DNA of 7,596 bases from JAENWH01 sp038248745 (GCA_038248745.1 JBBRXC010000078.1:1-7596); one strand, 5' to 3'. Positions 1 to 5,806 are shown, numbered from the stretch's first letter. Notes: a model not told the origin generated them from the sequence alone. A program made the numbers and translations.

Positions 1-819
1 GTGGTTCGCAACCATATTCTTCACTTTCAAATCTTCTAAAACAATCACTTGGTTATCGCGAATAATTTCAAAAGATTTCTTATGCAAGAAATCCAATCGC
101 TGATTGCTGATTCTTTCATGCAATCTAGCTACTTTTAATCTTGCTTTGCCCCTGTTCTTACTCCCCTTTACTTTTCTTGATAAATCTTTTTGCAGCTTTG
201 CCAGTTGTTTTTCTGATTTTCTAAGGTGCTTAGGGTTTTCAATGACCACATTATTTGACAGGACTGCAAAGGTTTTAATACCCACATCGATCCCCACTTT
301 AGTTTGTAATCGGGGCATTTTTTCAATCTCACATGACACCAAAACAGAGACGAAATATTTGCCACTGGGCGTCTTGGAAATCGTGCAAGACTTTATCAAG
401 CCCTCGAATAATCGATGTTGCTTTATTTTTACTAGTGATTTTAGTTTCGGTAGTTTGATATAACCTTCTTCGATGGACACAGTGCCCTTTTGATTATTGG
501 TGGTATAACTACGGCGGTTATTTTTCTTGCTTTTGAATTTAGGAAAACCTACACTTTTGTCCTTGAAAAAGTTTCTGTATGCTCTTTCTAAGTTCAGCTG
601 CGCATTGGCCAAGGCCAAACTGTCTACCTCTTTAAGCCAAGGGAATTCTGATTTATATTGGGCTGGTGTGTTTTTCAAGGTCTGTTCAGTAAGTTTGTAG
701 TATTCGATTTTATCGTTTAGCATTCTGTTATAGATAAACCGGGTGCTGCCAAATGTCTTTGCGAAATACTCTTGTTGCTCTTTATTGGGATAAATACGAT
801 ATTTGAAAGTTTTCATCAT
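1..819 (-). CDS. tnpB: TnpB RNA-guided nuclease of the IS605 element (C-terminus outside window)
   Basis: The reading frame from ATG at 819-817 stays open for 273 codons to the window edge. TnpB is the ancestor-type relative of Cas12: it uses an omega-RNA from the transposon right end to cut DNA and favours retention of the element. The N-terminus (MMKTFKYRIYPNKEQ) is typical. The first RuvC motif is GIDVGIKTFAVLS, with catalytic Asp at residue 178. The second is IVLEDLKVKNM, with catalytic Glu at 262. Between them lies a Lys/Arg-rich helical stretch (about 198-250). About 100 residues should be missing: the CxxC zinc ribbon and the last RuvC Asp. The start overlaps the tnpA stop (ATGA) and is preceded by AAGGTGAG, so translation is probably coupled; a second ATG follows directly at 816. 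No stop or frameshift is seen, so the visible part looks intact. Confidence 0.93.
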   Translation of the reverse strand, partial: MMKTFKYRIYPNKEQQEYFAKTFGSTRFIYNRMLNDKIEYYKLTEQTLKNTPAQYKSEFPWLKEVDSLALANAQLNLERAYRNFFKDKSVGFPKFKSKKNNRRSYTTNNQKGTVSIEEGYIKLPKLKSLVKIKQHRLFEGLIKSCTISKTPSGKYFVSVLVSCEIEKMPRLQTKVGIDVGIKTFAVLSNNVVIENPKHLRKSEKQLAKLQKDLSRKVKGSKNRGKARLKVARLHERISNQRLDFLHKKSFEIIRDNQVIVLEDLKVKNMVANH

Positions 820-1217
820 AATTTCTCACCTTGCTTTTCAATGTATTTCTTGATCGCCTCAATCGAAACGCCGCCAGTGGTTAGCAAGCAAAAACTTTTT
901 GACCAAAATGCTTCTTTCCAAAGTTTATCCGCGATTTTAGGATACTCTTTCTTAATCAGCCGAGAGGATGCACTTTTATAGGCGTTGATGAATTTTGAAA
1001 GTTCAGAGTTGGGTTGACCTTTGAATACTATATGAATATGGTCGCTATCATGATTCCATTCTTGCAAACTAATATTGTAGCTGGGAGAAATATATTCAAA
1101 TATTTCTTTCAGCCTACCAGAAATTGGCTCATCGATGACTTTTCTTCGATATTTCACTACAAAAACAAGGTGGTAATACATCAAGAATACCGAATGATTA
1201 TTATTGTCCAATTCCAT
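816..1217 (-). CDS. tnpA: TnpA, IS200/IS605-family Y1 HUH transposase
   Basis: A 133-residue single-domain transposase, full length for the family. It cuts and rejoins single-stranded DNA at the hairpin-bearing ends of the element, as a dimer, through a 5'-phosphotyrosine intermediate. The HUH metal-binding motif is seen as HIH at residues 60-62 (DSDHIHIVF). The catalytic tyrosine is Tyr125 in IKKYIEKQ near the C-terminus. The N-terminal strand (YYHLVFVVKYRRKVI) is also typical. ATG at 1217 is preceded by TGAGGT six bases upstream, and a sigma-A-like promoter lies just beyond. The stop overlaps the tnpB start. All motifs needed for activity are present, so this copy could be functional if the right end is intact. 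Confidence 0.96.
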   Translation of the reverse strand: MELDNNNHSVFLMYYHLVFVVKYRRKVIDEPISGRLKEIFEYISPSYNISLQEWNHDSDHIHIVFKGQPNSELSKFINAYKSASSRLIKKEYPKIADKLWKEAFWSKSFCLLTTGGVSIEAIKKYIEKQGEKL

Positions 1218-1254
1218 TGTTTTACCTCATTTAATAACGATTACTACTGAGTTA

Positions 1255-1283
1255 ATTATACCATTATTTAAGAGGAAATTCAA
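1255..1283 (-). promoter_or_regulatory. Promoter of tnpA-tnpB in the left end
   Basis: On the minus strand, TTGAAT (1283-1278) and a perfect TATAAT (1260-1255) are separated by exactly 17 bases. The expected start site is near 1248, about 30 nt upstream of the tnpA ATG. It lies inside the element, so the IS carries its own promoter. It also reads away from the kinase gene. Confidence 0.72.
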
Positions 1284-1344
1284 TCTATTTCCACAAAAAC
1301 TGCAACTCTTTTTTTCGACTTTTTTCGCAAAACTTGCAATTCAT

Positions 1345-1394
1345 CCCCCACCTTCACTCTCATGTGCATGAGCAAGGAAACTTAGAGGTGGCGG
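1345..1394 (-). repeat. Left-end subterminal hairpin of the IS element
   Basis: An outer stem pairs 1345-1353 with 1386-1394 (CCCCCACCT against AGGTGGCGG, one mismatch). Inside it is an inverted repeat of six bases, CTCATG (1359-1364) and CATGAG (1367-1372). TnpA of this family recognises imperfect hairpins close to the ends, with the cleavage motif about 20 nt outside the 5' foot, which fits the spacing here. Between the hairpin and the promoter are A-rich imperfect direct repeats (roughly 1290-1340) of no clear role. Confidence 0.65.
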
Positions 1395-1427
1395 ACTTCT
1401 TGCTGAAGGTTGTTAAATCAACTAATT

Positions 1428-1919
1428 TTAAATATTTTCTACAATCATTTTAACTGCATCTTTAATTTCCAGCCCTTGCGTATCCAATATTATATCTGCA
1501 TACTTTTCATATAAAGGGGCTCTCTCTTTATACAGGTTCTGGAGCGTTTGACCGTTCTTCATAGAGATTCCTCTTTCAGTCAAATCTCCCAGCCTCTTTT
1601 CAATCTCAACATATGGCAGTCTGATATAAACGACTAAACCTATTTCTTTTAAATGCGCCATCGCTTTCACACCGTAAACAGCACTTCCGCCAGTGGCAAT
1701 TACTGTCTTATCCGTTTGTATGGAGGCATTAACCCGATTTTCAATCTGGTTAAACGTTTCTGATCCTTCTTGCGCCAGTATCTCACTCAGTCGTCGATTT
1801 TCCATTTCTTGAATGAGCAGGTCCGAATCAATAAATTTATATCCTAGTACCTTAGCAAGTACCACGCCAATAGTACTCTTTCCACAACCAGGCATTCCTA
1901 TCAATATAATATTTTCCAT
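1428..1919 (-). CDS. Shikimate-kinase-like P-loop kinase
   Basis: A 163-residue NMP-kinase-fold protein, about the length of shikimate kinase, which phosphorylates shikimate at the 3-hydroxyl with ATP in the aromatic amino acid pathway. Walker A is GMPGCGKST (8-16). FIDSD (29-33) gives the Asp pair that normally binds Mg and shikimate. ATGGS (75-79) matches most of the Gly-rich substrate loop, and ERAPLYEKYAD (132-142) matches the C-terminal Arg motif. Two substrate-site features differ: the usual FRxxE motif reads FNQIE (56-60), replacing the shikimate-carboxylate Arg with Asn57, and the third Gly of GGG is Ser79. The lid has RGISM (116-120) where RPLL is usual. No other aro gene is nearby. 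The start is ATG at 1919 with GGAGG four bases upstream. The fold is certain, shikimate as substrate is not, so no symbol is given. The IS element sits directly downstream but does not break the gene. Confidence 0.85.
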   Translation of the reverse strand: MENIILIGMPGCGKSTIGVVLAKVLGYKFIDSDLLIQEMENRRLSEILAQEGSETFNQIENRVNASIQTDKTVIATGGSAVYGVKAMAHLKEIGLVVYIRLPYVEIEKRLGDLTERGISMKNGQTLQNLYKERAPLYEKYADIILDTQGLEIKDAVKMIVENI

Positions 1920-1933
1920 ACAGCCTCCGCAAT

Positions 1934-1964
1934 TTAATGGCCCCCATAAAAATGAAGGCCGTTA
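1934..1964. repeat. Imperfect inverted repeat after usp copy A, possible weak terminator
   Basis: TTAATGGCC (1934-1942) faces GGCCGTTAA (1956-1964) across a 13-base A/T-rich loop. The only non-Watson-Crick position is a T/G pair that would wobble in plus-strand RNA and be a mismatch in minus-strand RNA. There is no clear U-run after it on the minus strand. The matching site after copy B (2788-2818) is more degraded (TTAATAGCC and GGTCGTTAA). A transcription end is possible but weakly supported. Confidence 0.3.
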
Positions 1965-1990
1965 ATCGTTTTAAATTAACTTGTTATTAA

Positions 1991-2431
1991 CTATCTAATG
2001 ACCATTACCGGTTTTTTCGAGTGATGAATCACCTTATTTGTCACACTGCCAAGAAGTGCTCTGTATAAAGCAGATCCTATCCCATGAGATCCCATAATGA
2101 CAAGATCAATATCATTATCGTTGATTGCGCTAATAATTTCATCCGCAGTGATTCCATGCACTATAACTGTTTCAACTTTGTTTTTTATTTCCCCAAAAGA
2201 CTCTTTATATTTTACCATCATTTCTTTTGCAGTCTTTTCTTCAGCCATGGACTCGGGGTCATTAATTCTGATATGGGAAAGTTCAATGCCAAACCTTGGG
2301 TTGCCCACTGTTTTTTCTACTACATACATTAAAATAACTTGGCTTCCAAAAGCTTTAGCCATTTTTTTACCTTGTTCTAGCGCTCTTTCGGAAAATTCAG
2401 AGGAATCAACAGGAATTAAAATCTTTTTCAT
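1991..2431 (-). CDS. Universal stress protein, UspA family (copy A)
   Basis: A 146-residue single-domain cytosolic protein of the UspA fold. Such proteins bind ATP or act as phospho- or protein-binding regulators under starvation, redox or other stress; the specific role is unknown. The N-terminal strand KILIPVDSSE carries the conserved Asp9 of the nucleotide site. The C-terminal signature starts with GSHG (114-117) and ends with GS (128-129), followed by VTNKVIHHSKKPVMVIR. The gap between these glycines is ten residues, one more than the common G-2x-G-9x-G(S/T) form. It shares 114 of 146 residues with the copy at 2845-3285, with differences concentrated around residues 31-66. ATG at 2431 has GGGAGG nine bases upstream. 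The zinc-ribbon gene lies 126 bases upstream and the kinase 71 bases downstream, so a short shared transcript is possible. Confidence 0.95.
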   Translation of the reverse strand: MKKILIPVDSSEFSERALEQGKKMAKAFGSQVILMYVVEKTVGNPRFGIELSHIRINDPESMAEEKTAKEMMVKYKESFGEIKNKVETVIVHGITADEIISAINDNDIDLVIMGSHGIGSALYRALLGSVTNKVIHHSKKPVMVIR

Positions 2432-2557
2432 TTAAACCAACCTCCCTTTAAATTCAAAAATAAGTAATATGATTATCTAATGGGAAAAATTTAAGTATAT
2501 AGAAATATGCTCCTATAAGTTTAATTTTTTTATACCATTTATTGTTATTATTCACTT

Positions 2558-2734
2558 TTAGTTGCTTTTCTCTTCAGGCGTTTCGAAATTGGCTCTTTCA
2601 ATTTCTTCATAGGTTAATATCTTACTTTTTGACACTAAATTTTTACAACTGTTGCAAAAGTAGCCAACCGTACCACAACTCGCAATTTTTTCCAATTCAC
2701 CCGAGCACTTCGGGCAGTAATAGCTCTTTTCCAT
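2558..2734 (-). CDS. Small YfgJ-like zinc-ribbon protein
   Basis: A 58-residue protein starting MEKSYYCPKC. It has two CxxC knuckles, Cys7/Cys10 and Cys27/Cys30, plus Cys20 in SCGTVGYFC. This pattern, followed by LVSKSKIL, resembles the C-terminal ribbon of Escherichia coli YfgJ as I recall it (LKACGAVDYFC, then GLISKKRV). A structural zinc site is expected and the function is unknown. After residue 38 comes an acidic, Glu-rich tail. I chose ATG at 2734 because AAGGTG (2746-2741) lies six bases upstream; the longer GTG start at 2743 falls inside that ribosome binding site. The gene sits directly upstream of usp copy A, and the remnant of a second copy occupies the same place upstream of copy B. 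The pairing is therefore older than the duplication, which suggests a shared role or shared regulation. Confidence 0.82.
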   Translation of the reverse strand: MEKSYYCPKCSGELEKIASCGTVGYFCNSCKNLVSKSKILTYEEIERANFETPEEKSN

Positions 2735-2740
2735 AAATAT

Positions 2741-2746
2741 CACCTT
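2741..2746 (-). promoter_or_regulatory. Ribosome binding site deciding the zinc-ribbon start
   Basis: AAGGTG on the minus strand, six bases before ATG at 2734. The alternative GTG start at 2743 uses bases of this same site, so it cannot have it as its own Shine-Dalgarno. Confidence 0.7.
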
Positions 2747-2844
2747 CTTTTTTTTGGAATAAATCTATTGCGGTGAACTTCAAAGACTTAATAGCCCTCA
2801 TAAAAATGAAGGTCGTTAATGTTCTTAAATTAACTTGTTATTAA

Positions 2845-3285
2845 CTATCTAATGACCAGTATCGGTTTTTTCGAGTGATGGATCACCTTATTTGTCACAC
2901 TACCAAGAAGTGTTCTATACAAAGCAGACCCTATTCCATGAGATCCCATAATGACAAGATCAAAATCATTATCGTTGATTGCGCTAATAATTTCATCCGC
3001 AATGATTCCATGAACTATAACTGTTTCCACTTTGTCTTTCATTTCCCCAAAAGACTCTTTATATTTCTCAATCATTTCTTTCGCAGTCGATCCTTCACAC
3101 ATGGTTTCTGCATCTTCTAATGTGTTACTTGAAATCTCAATACCAAACCTTGGGTTAATCGTTCTTGTGGCTACCACATACAATAAAACAACTTCGCTAT
3201 CAAAGGCTTTAGCAATTTTTTTGCCTTGTTCCAAGGCTCTTTCTGAAAACTCCGAGCAATCAACAGGAATTAAAATTCTTTTCAT
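2845..3285 (-). CDS. Universal stress protein, UspA family (copy B)
   Basis: A 146-residue paralogue of the 1991-2431 gene, alignable without gaps and with 32 differences. It has the same UspA features: Asp9 in ILIPVDCSE, GSHG at 114-117, GS at 128-129 with the same ten-residue spacing, and the VIHHSKKP end. It differs by Cys10 in place of Ser10 and Cys63 in place of Ala63, and by a changed surface segment at about residues 51-66. This suggests that the shared part forms a conserved dimer and nucleotide core while the variable segment gives each copy its own partner or signal. Usp proteins dimerise, so heterodimers of the two copies are possible (inference). ATG at 3285 is preceded by GGGAGG eight bases upstream. 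The zinc-ribbon gene that should stand upstream is reduced to a remnant, leaving the SOUL gene as its upstream neighbour. Confidence 0.95.
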   Translation of the reverse strand: MKRILIPVDCSEFSERALEQGKKIAKAFDSEVVLLYVVATRTINPRFGIEISSNTLEDAETMCEGSTAKEMIEKYKESFGEMKDKVETVIVHGIIADEIISAINDNDFDLVIMGSHGIGSALYRTLLGSVTNKVIHHSKKPILVIR

Positions 3286-3414
3286 TTAACTATCCTCCCT
3301 TTTAATTCAAAAATAAGTAATATCATTATCAAACAGGAAAAATTTCGGCATATATAAACATGCTCCCATAAACTTAAATTTCTTATACCCATTTATTGTT
3401 AATATTCACTTGAT

Positions 3415-3471
3415 TTAAATTTCATCTTCAAATGTTTCGGAAGTAGCTCTTTCAGTTTCTCCAGAAGTTAT
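3415..3471 (-). pseudogene. Remnant of a second zinc-ribbon gene (3' end only)
   Basis: Read on the minus strand from 3471 and ending at TAA 3417-3415, this codes ITSGETERATSETFEDEI. It aligns with the end of the intact zinc-ribbon protein (LTYEEIERANFETPEEK), sharing T, E, ERA, ET and E at matching positions. The bases on both sides also align as part of the tandem duplication. The N-terminal part with all cysteines is gone, with no start or ribosome binding site, and the SOUL gene stop codon overlaps its 5' edge in another frame. It is best read as a gene cut by the rearrangement that brought the SOUL gene here, or by a deletion. Confidence 0.6.
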
Positions 3472-3980
3472 ACTACCATCACGATGTCAATCAATATTTC
3501 ATTTCTACGGAATGCGGGAGGGATAAATGGCGGATTATATCTGGCTAGCCGGAAATCACCAATAGTTTCTATTTTCCTTGTATCAAGCCATACTTTTAAC
3601 TCGTCTTCGTGTTGATGAATTTTTTCTTCATTTACAGTACCTGAGAATGTAAATGAAGCGCAAAGTTTATCTGTATTTTTCCTTATAGTAATCCGATCAT
3701 TCATAGGATCAGGCGGTTTCTCTTCCGAATATTTCCCCGGCATGACAAATTCTGTGGTATATCTTCCACCCTGAAGTTCATTGATAACAGGCGTCGTCAT
3801 TGAAATCTTTTCCTGCTTTGCATTATTTCCGTTAATATAATCAAATATCTGATTAAATCCACTAGTTTCAATCACGTTTGGCTCTACAACAGCTGCAGTA
3901 TAATAGTTTTCATAAGCTCTAATTTCGAATTTACCATCCTTTTCAAGTACTTTGTATTGAGCAGTTTCATATACTGACAT
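3468..3980 (-). CDS. SOUL-family heme-binding protein
   Basis: A 170-residue protein of the SOUL/HBP family. Family hallmarks are YKVLEKDGKFEIRAYE near the N-terminus (residues 9-24), KISMTTPV (58-65), EFVMP, and ARYNPPFIPPAFRRNEILI near the C-terminus. Vertebrate members bind heme or tetrapyrroles; bacterial members are little studied, and a role in heme or porphyrin binding or transfer is inferred. No signal peptide or membrane segment is present, so it is cytosolic. ATG at 3980 follows a G-run (AGGGGGG) about seven bases upstream. It lies 35 bases after panB, so it is very likely cotranscribed with folD and panB. The stop codon (3470-3468) lies at the edge of the usp duplication, and the last residues (VMVV) may come from that junction, though the family core is complete. 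Confidence 0.9.
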   Translation of the reverse strand: MSVYETAQYKVLEKDGKFEIRAYENYYTAAVVEPNVIETSGFNQIFDYINGNNAKQEKISMTTPVINELQGGRYTTEFVMPGKYSEEKPPDPMNDRITIRKNTDKLCASFTFSGTVNEEKIHQHEDELKVWLDTRKIETIGDFRLARYNPPFIPPAFRRNEILIDIVMVV

Positions 3981-4015
3981 AATGTTTCCCCCCTATTTTT
4001 GTTGTTTCCAATATT

Positions 4016-4852
4016 TTAGTATAATTTAGGAATATCAACTTCTTTGTTGAAACTGAATTCTGGTGTTGGGAACTGTCCTTCTATTGTTTCACGATGGAAT
4101 TCATTCAGTGCATCCACCATTACTTTTCGTACCTGTGCATAATGCTTCACGAATTTAGGTTTAAAGTCGCCGTACATACCAAGCATATCTTGGGTTACCA
4201 GTACCTGACAATCAACATCTGGACCAGCGCCTATTCCAAGTACTGGAATACTAACCGCTTCTGAAACTGCTTTTCCGACTACTGACGGCACGCATTCCAA
4301 TACCATAGAAAAGCATCCAGCCTTTTCCAGCACAATGGCATCTTCGATTAATTTTTTGGCACTTTCAGGTGTTCCCCCCTGCACCTTGAATCCTCCTAAT
4401 GCAGATGCTGTCTGTGGTGTAAGTCCAATATGACCCATTACATTAATCCCTGCTTTCACGATGGCTTCAATTCTTGTAACCATTTCGATTCCACCCTCAA
4501 GCTTAATGCAGTCGCAGTTTGTTTCCTTAATCAGTCGGTTGGCATTTCGAACGGCTTCTTCATCGCTGACATTATAGGATCCAAATGGCATATCTCCAAC
4601 GATCCAAGTTTCAGGAGCCCCTTTCACGACAGGCCTGATGTGATGTACCATGTCATCCATTGTTACAGACTCAGTGCCTTTATATCCAAGCATAATCATT
4701 CCTAATGAATCCCCGACAAGAATAATCTCCACTTCACTGTCATTAACAATGGATGCCATTGTGTAATCATAAGCCGTCACATAACTGAACTTTTTCCCTT
4801 CCTGCTTGAATTTTTTAAAATCACCAATCGTCATTTTTTTCTTATTTTCCAT
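4016..4852 (-). CDS. panB: 3-methyl-2-oxobutanoate hydroxymethyltransferase (ketopantoate hydroxymethyltransferase)
   Basis: A 278-residue cytosolic enzyme of normal length that transfers a hydroxymethyl group from 5,10-methylene-THF to 3-methyl-2-oxobutanoate. The product is ketopantoate, the first committed step to pantothenate and CoA. Family motifs are in order: GDSLGM with metal-binding Asp48, GDMPFGSY with Asp87, IKLEGG (Lys117, Glu119), GHIGLTPQ (140-147), the catalytic Glu186 in VLECVP, and IGAGPDVDCQ. No key residue is missing. ATG at 4852 has GTGAGG eight bases upstream. folD lies 101 bases upstream and the SOUL gene 35 bases downstream. Its usual partners panC and panD are not in the window. 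I saw no convincing separate promoter in the folD-panB gap. Confidence 0.97.
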   Translation of the reverse strand: MENKKKMTIGDFKKFKQEGKKFSYVTAYDYTMASIVNDSEVEIILVGDSLGMIMLGYKGTESVTMDDMVHHIRPVVKGAPETWIVGDMPFGSYNVSDEEAVRNANRLIKETNCDCIKLEGGIEMVTRIEAIVKAGINVMGHIGLTPQTASALGGFKVQGGTPESAKKLIEDAIVLEKAGCFSMVLECVPSVVGKAVSEAVSIPVLGIGAGPDVDCQVLVTQDMLGMYGDFKPKFVKHYAQVRKVMVDALNEFHRETIEGQFPTPEFSFNKEVDIPKLY

Positions 4853-4953
4853 TCTATTTTCCTCACTTTCATTTCCAGGGACTGTTGATCACCTGATTCA
4901 TTGTTATAAAATTAATCGATTCATTTTCATAATTTAAATTCAAAACTATTGCA

Positions 4954-5799
4954 TTACTTGAATTGCAGCCTCCTTGCCTTTATTACATTATTCAACAATA
5001 CCATTGAGGTAACCGTGCCCACGCCTCCAGGCACTGGTGTTATTGCCGTTACCTGCTCTGATACCGAGCCAAAATCCACATCACCGCAAAGGTTCCCATC
5101 CTCAAAGTTAATTCCCACATCTATGACGATAGCATTTTCCGAAAAATATGAGGGCTTGAAAAAATTCCCTTTCCCAACACCCGTCACTACTATATCCGCA
5201 TTCGCCGTAATACCTGGCAAATCTATTGTTTTTGAATGGCATATGGTCACTGTAGCATTCTCATTCAAAAATAGCATGGCTAATGGCCGCCCTAACACCA
5301 TACTTCTGTTTACAATTACCACATTCTTTCCCGTCAATTCATAACCATAGTGCTTTAAAATCTCTATGACCGCCTCAGGGGTACAAGGTAAAATCCCACT
5401 TGCATCTCCTTTAAAAACTTTTTCTGTGTTCACAGGGCTCATACAGTCAATATCTTTTTCAGGTTTAATGGTCCTGCTGATTTGTTCAACATCAAGCTGT
5501 TCTGGCAAAGGCCTGAATATAAGAATCCCATGTATATTAGGATCATTGTTAAGTTTTTCAAGGACTTTAAGAAAATTGCTTTGATCAATGCTGTCATCAA
5601 CTTGAACCACTTCAGCTTGAATCCCTACCAACTCACAATTTTTTAATATTTTTGACTCATAAGCAACGTCGTCAGCTCGATCACCTACACGCAAAATCGC
5701 CAGTCGAGGTAGATTTTTTCCGGCAATCCGGCAATCCATAACTGTCTGCAAGATGTCTTCTTTTATTCTATCCGCTACTGGCTTTCCCTTTAGCAACAT
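4954..5799 (-). CDS. folD: FolD-family methylenetetrahydrofolate dehydrogenase (cyclohydrolase residues replaced)
   Basis: A 281-residue FolD-family protein. FolD normally oxidises 5,10-methylene-THF to methenyl-THF with NAD(P) and then hydrolyses it to 10-formyl-THF. Recognisable parts are the start LLKGKPVADRI, the folate-site Tyr47, GILIFRPLP (91-99), PEKDID (113-118), the nucleotide-binding VNRSMVLGRPL (163-173) and TPVPGGVG near the C-terminus. Ungapped alignment to standard FolD puts Ile51 where the catalytic Lys of YxxxKxK belongs and Phe95 where the Gln of VQLPLP belongs. The usual GRS is NRS (164-166). The overall length is normal and there is no frameshift. I prefer ATG at 5799, which has AGGAGG seven bases upstream and the usual FolD N-terminus; a longer in-frame start at 5832 lacks both. 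Dehydrogenase activity is likely; cyclohydrolase activity is doubtful. Confidence 0.93.
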   Translation of the reverse strand: MLLKGKPVADRIKEDILQTVMDCRIAGKNLPRLAILRVGDRADDVAYESKILKNCELVGIQAEVVQVDDSIDQSNFLKVLEKLNNDPNIHGILIFRPLPEQLDVEQISRTIKPEKDIDCMSPVNTEKVFKGDASGILPCTPEAVIEILKHYGYELTGKNVVIVNRSMVLGRPLAMLFLNENATVTICHSKTIDLPGITANADIVVTGVGKGNFFKPSYFSENAIVIDVGINFEDGNLCGDVDFGSVSEQVTAITPVPGGVGTVTSMVLLNNVIKARRLQFK

Positions 5800-5806
5800 T
5801 GATTTT

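Larger units (their letters stand above)
1..1411 (-). mobile_element. IS200/IS605-family insertion sequence (tnpA + tnpB), right end outside the window
   Basis: A single-strand transposing element read on the minus strand. In transcription order it has a left end with a subterminal hairpin (1345-1394), a promoter (1255-1283), tnpA and tnpB. The two genes overlap by ATGA, the usual arrangement in IS605-type elements. Such elements have no terminal inverted repeats and make no target duplication, so the ends must be placed from hairpin geometry and the cleavage motif. On the minus strand just past the kinase stop are two candidate cleavage/target motifs, TTGAT (1421-1417) and TTTAAC (1417-1412). 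They lie 22 and 17 nt from the hairpin foot, so the tip is near 1416 or 1411. The right end, the 3' part of tnpB and any omega-RNA region lie before base 1. Family call is firm; the exact tip is not. Confidence 0.85.
1934..2620 (-). repeat. Tandem duplication, copy A (zinc ribbon 3' part + usp)
   Basis: This segment matches 2788-3472. The offset is a constant 854 bases from the downstream inverted repeat through the whole usp gene, with small indels only in the upstream part. It covers the AT-rich region after usp, the usp gene, its leader (shared words include AATAAGTAATAT, GGGAGG and AATTCAAAAATAAG) and the 3' end of the zinc-ribbon gene. The homology fades near 2620. Divergence is spread evenly, so the event is not recent. 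Confidence 0.85.
2788..3472 (-). repeat. Tandem duplication, copy B (zinc-ribbon remnant + usp)
   Basis: The counterpart of 1934-2620. It runs from the degraded inverted repeat (2788-2818) through usp copy B and its leader into the 3' end of a lost zinc-ribbon gene. Homology stops about where the SOUL gene ends (near 3470), so this boundary is a rearrangement junction. Confidence 0.85.

Noticed and set aside
168..365. Short minus-strand frame inside tnpB
   Set aside because: It is an out-of-frame shadow; the true tnpB frame runs open through it with both RuvC motifs.
1290..1340. A-rich imperfect direct repeats in the IS left end, considered as CRISPR-like or origin iterons
   Set aside because: There are only two loose copies with no spacer regularity; they read as AT-rich leader sequence of the element.
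2084..2435. Plus-strand open frames opposite usp, folD, panB, the PBP and the IS genes
   Set aside because: They mirror strongly conserved minus-strand genes and have no recognisable protein or good ribosome binding site of their own.
2529..2537. Extended -10 element (TGGTATAAA) upstream of usp copy A as a promoter
   Set aside because: There is no -35 at 16-18 bases, and the TG spacing is not kept in copy B (TGGGTATAAG), so support is too weak for a feature.
2735..2743. GTG start at 2743 for the zinc-ribbon gene
   Set aside because: The GTG lies inside the AAGGTG ribosome binding site that serves ATG at 2734.
4853..4953. A separate panB promoter in the folD-panB gap
   Set aside because: TTGAAT and TATAAC are present but about 28 bases apart, and no -35 with proper spacing fits TATAAC.
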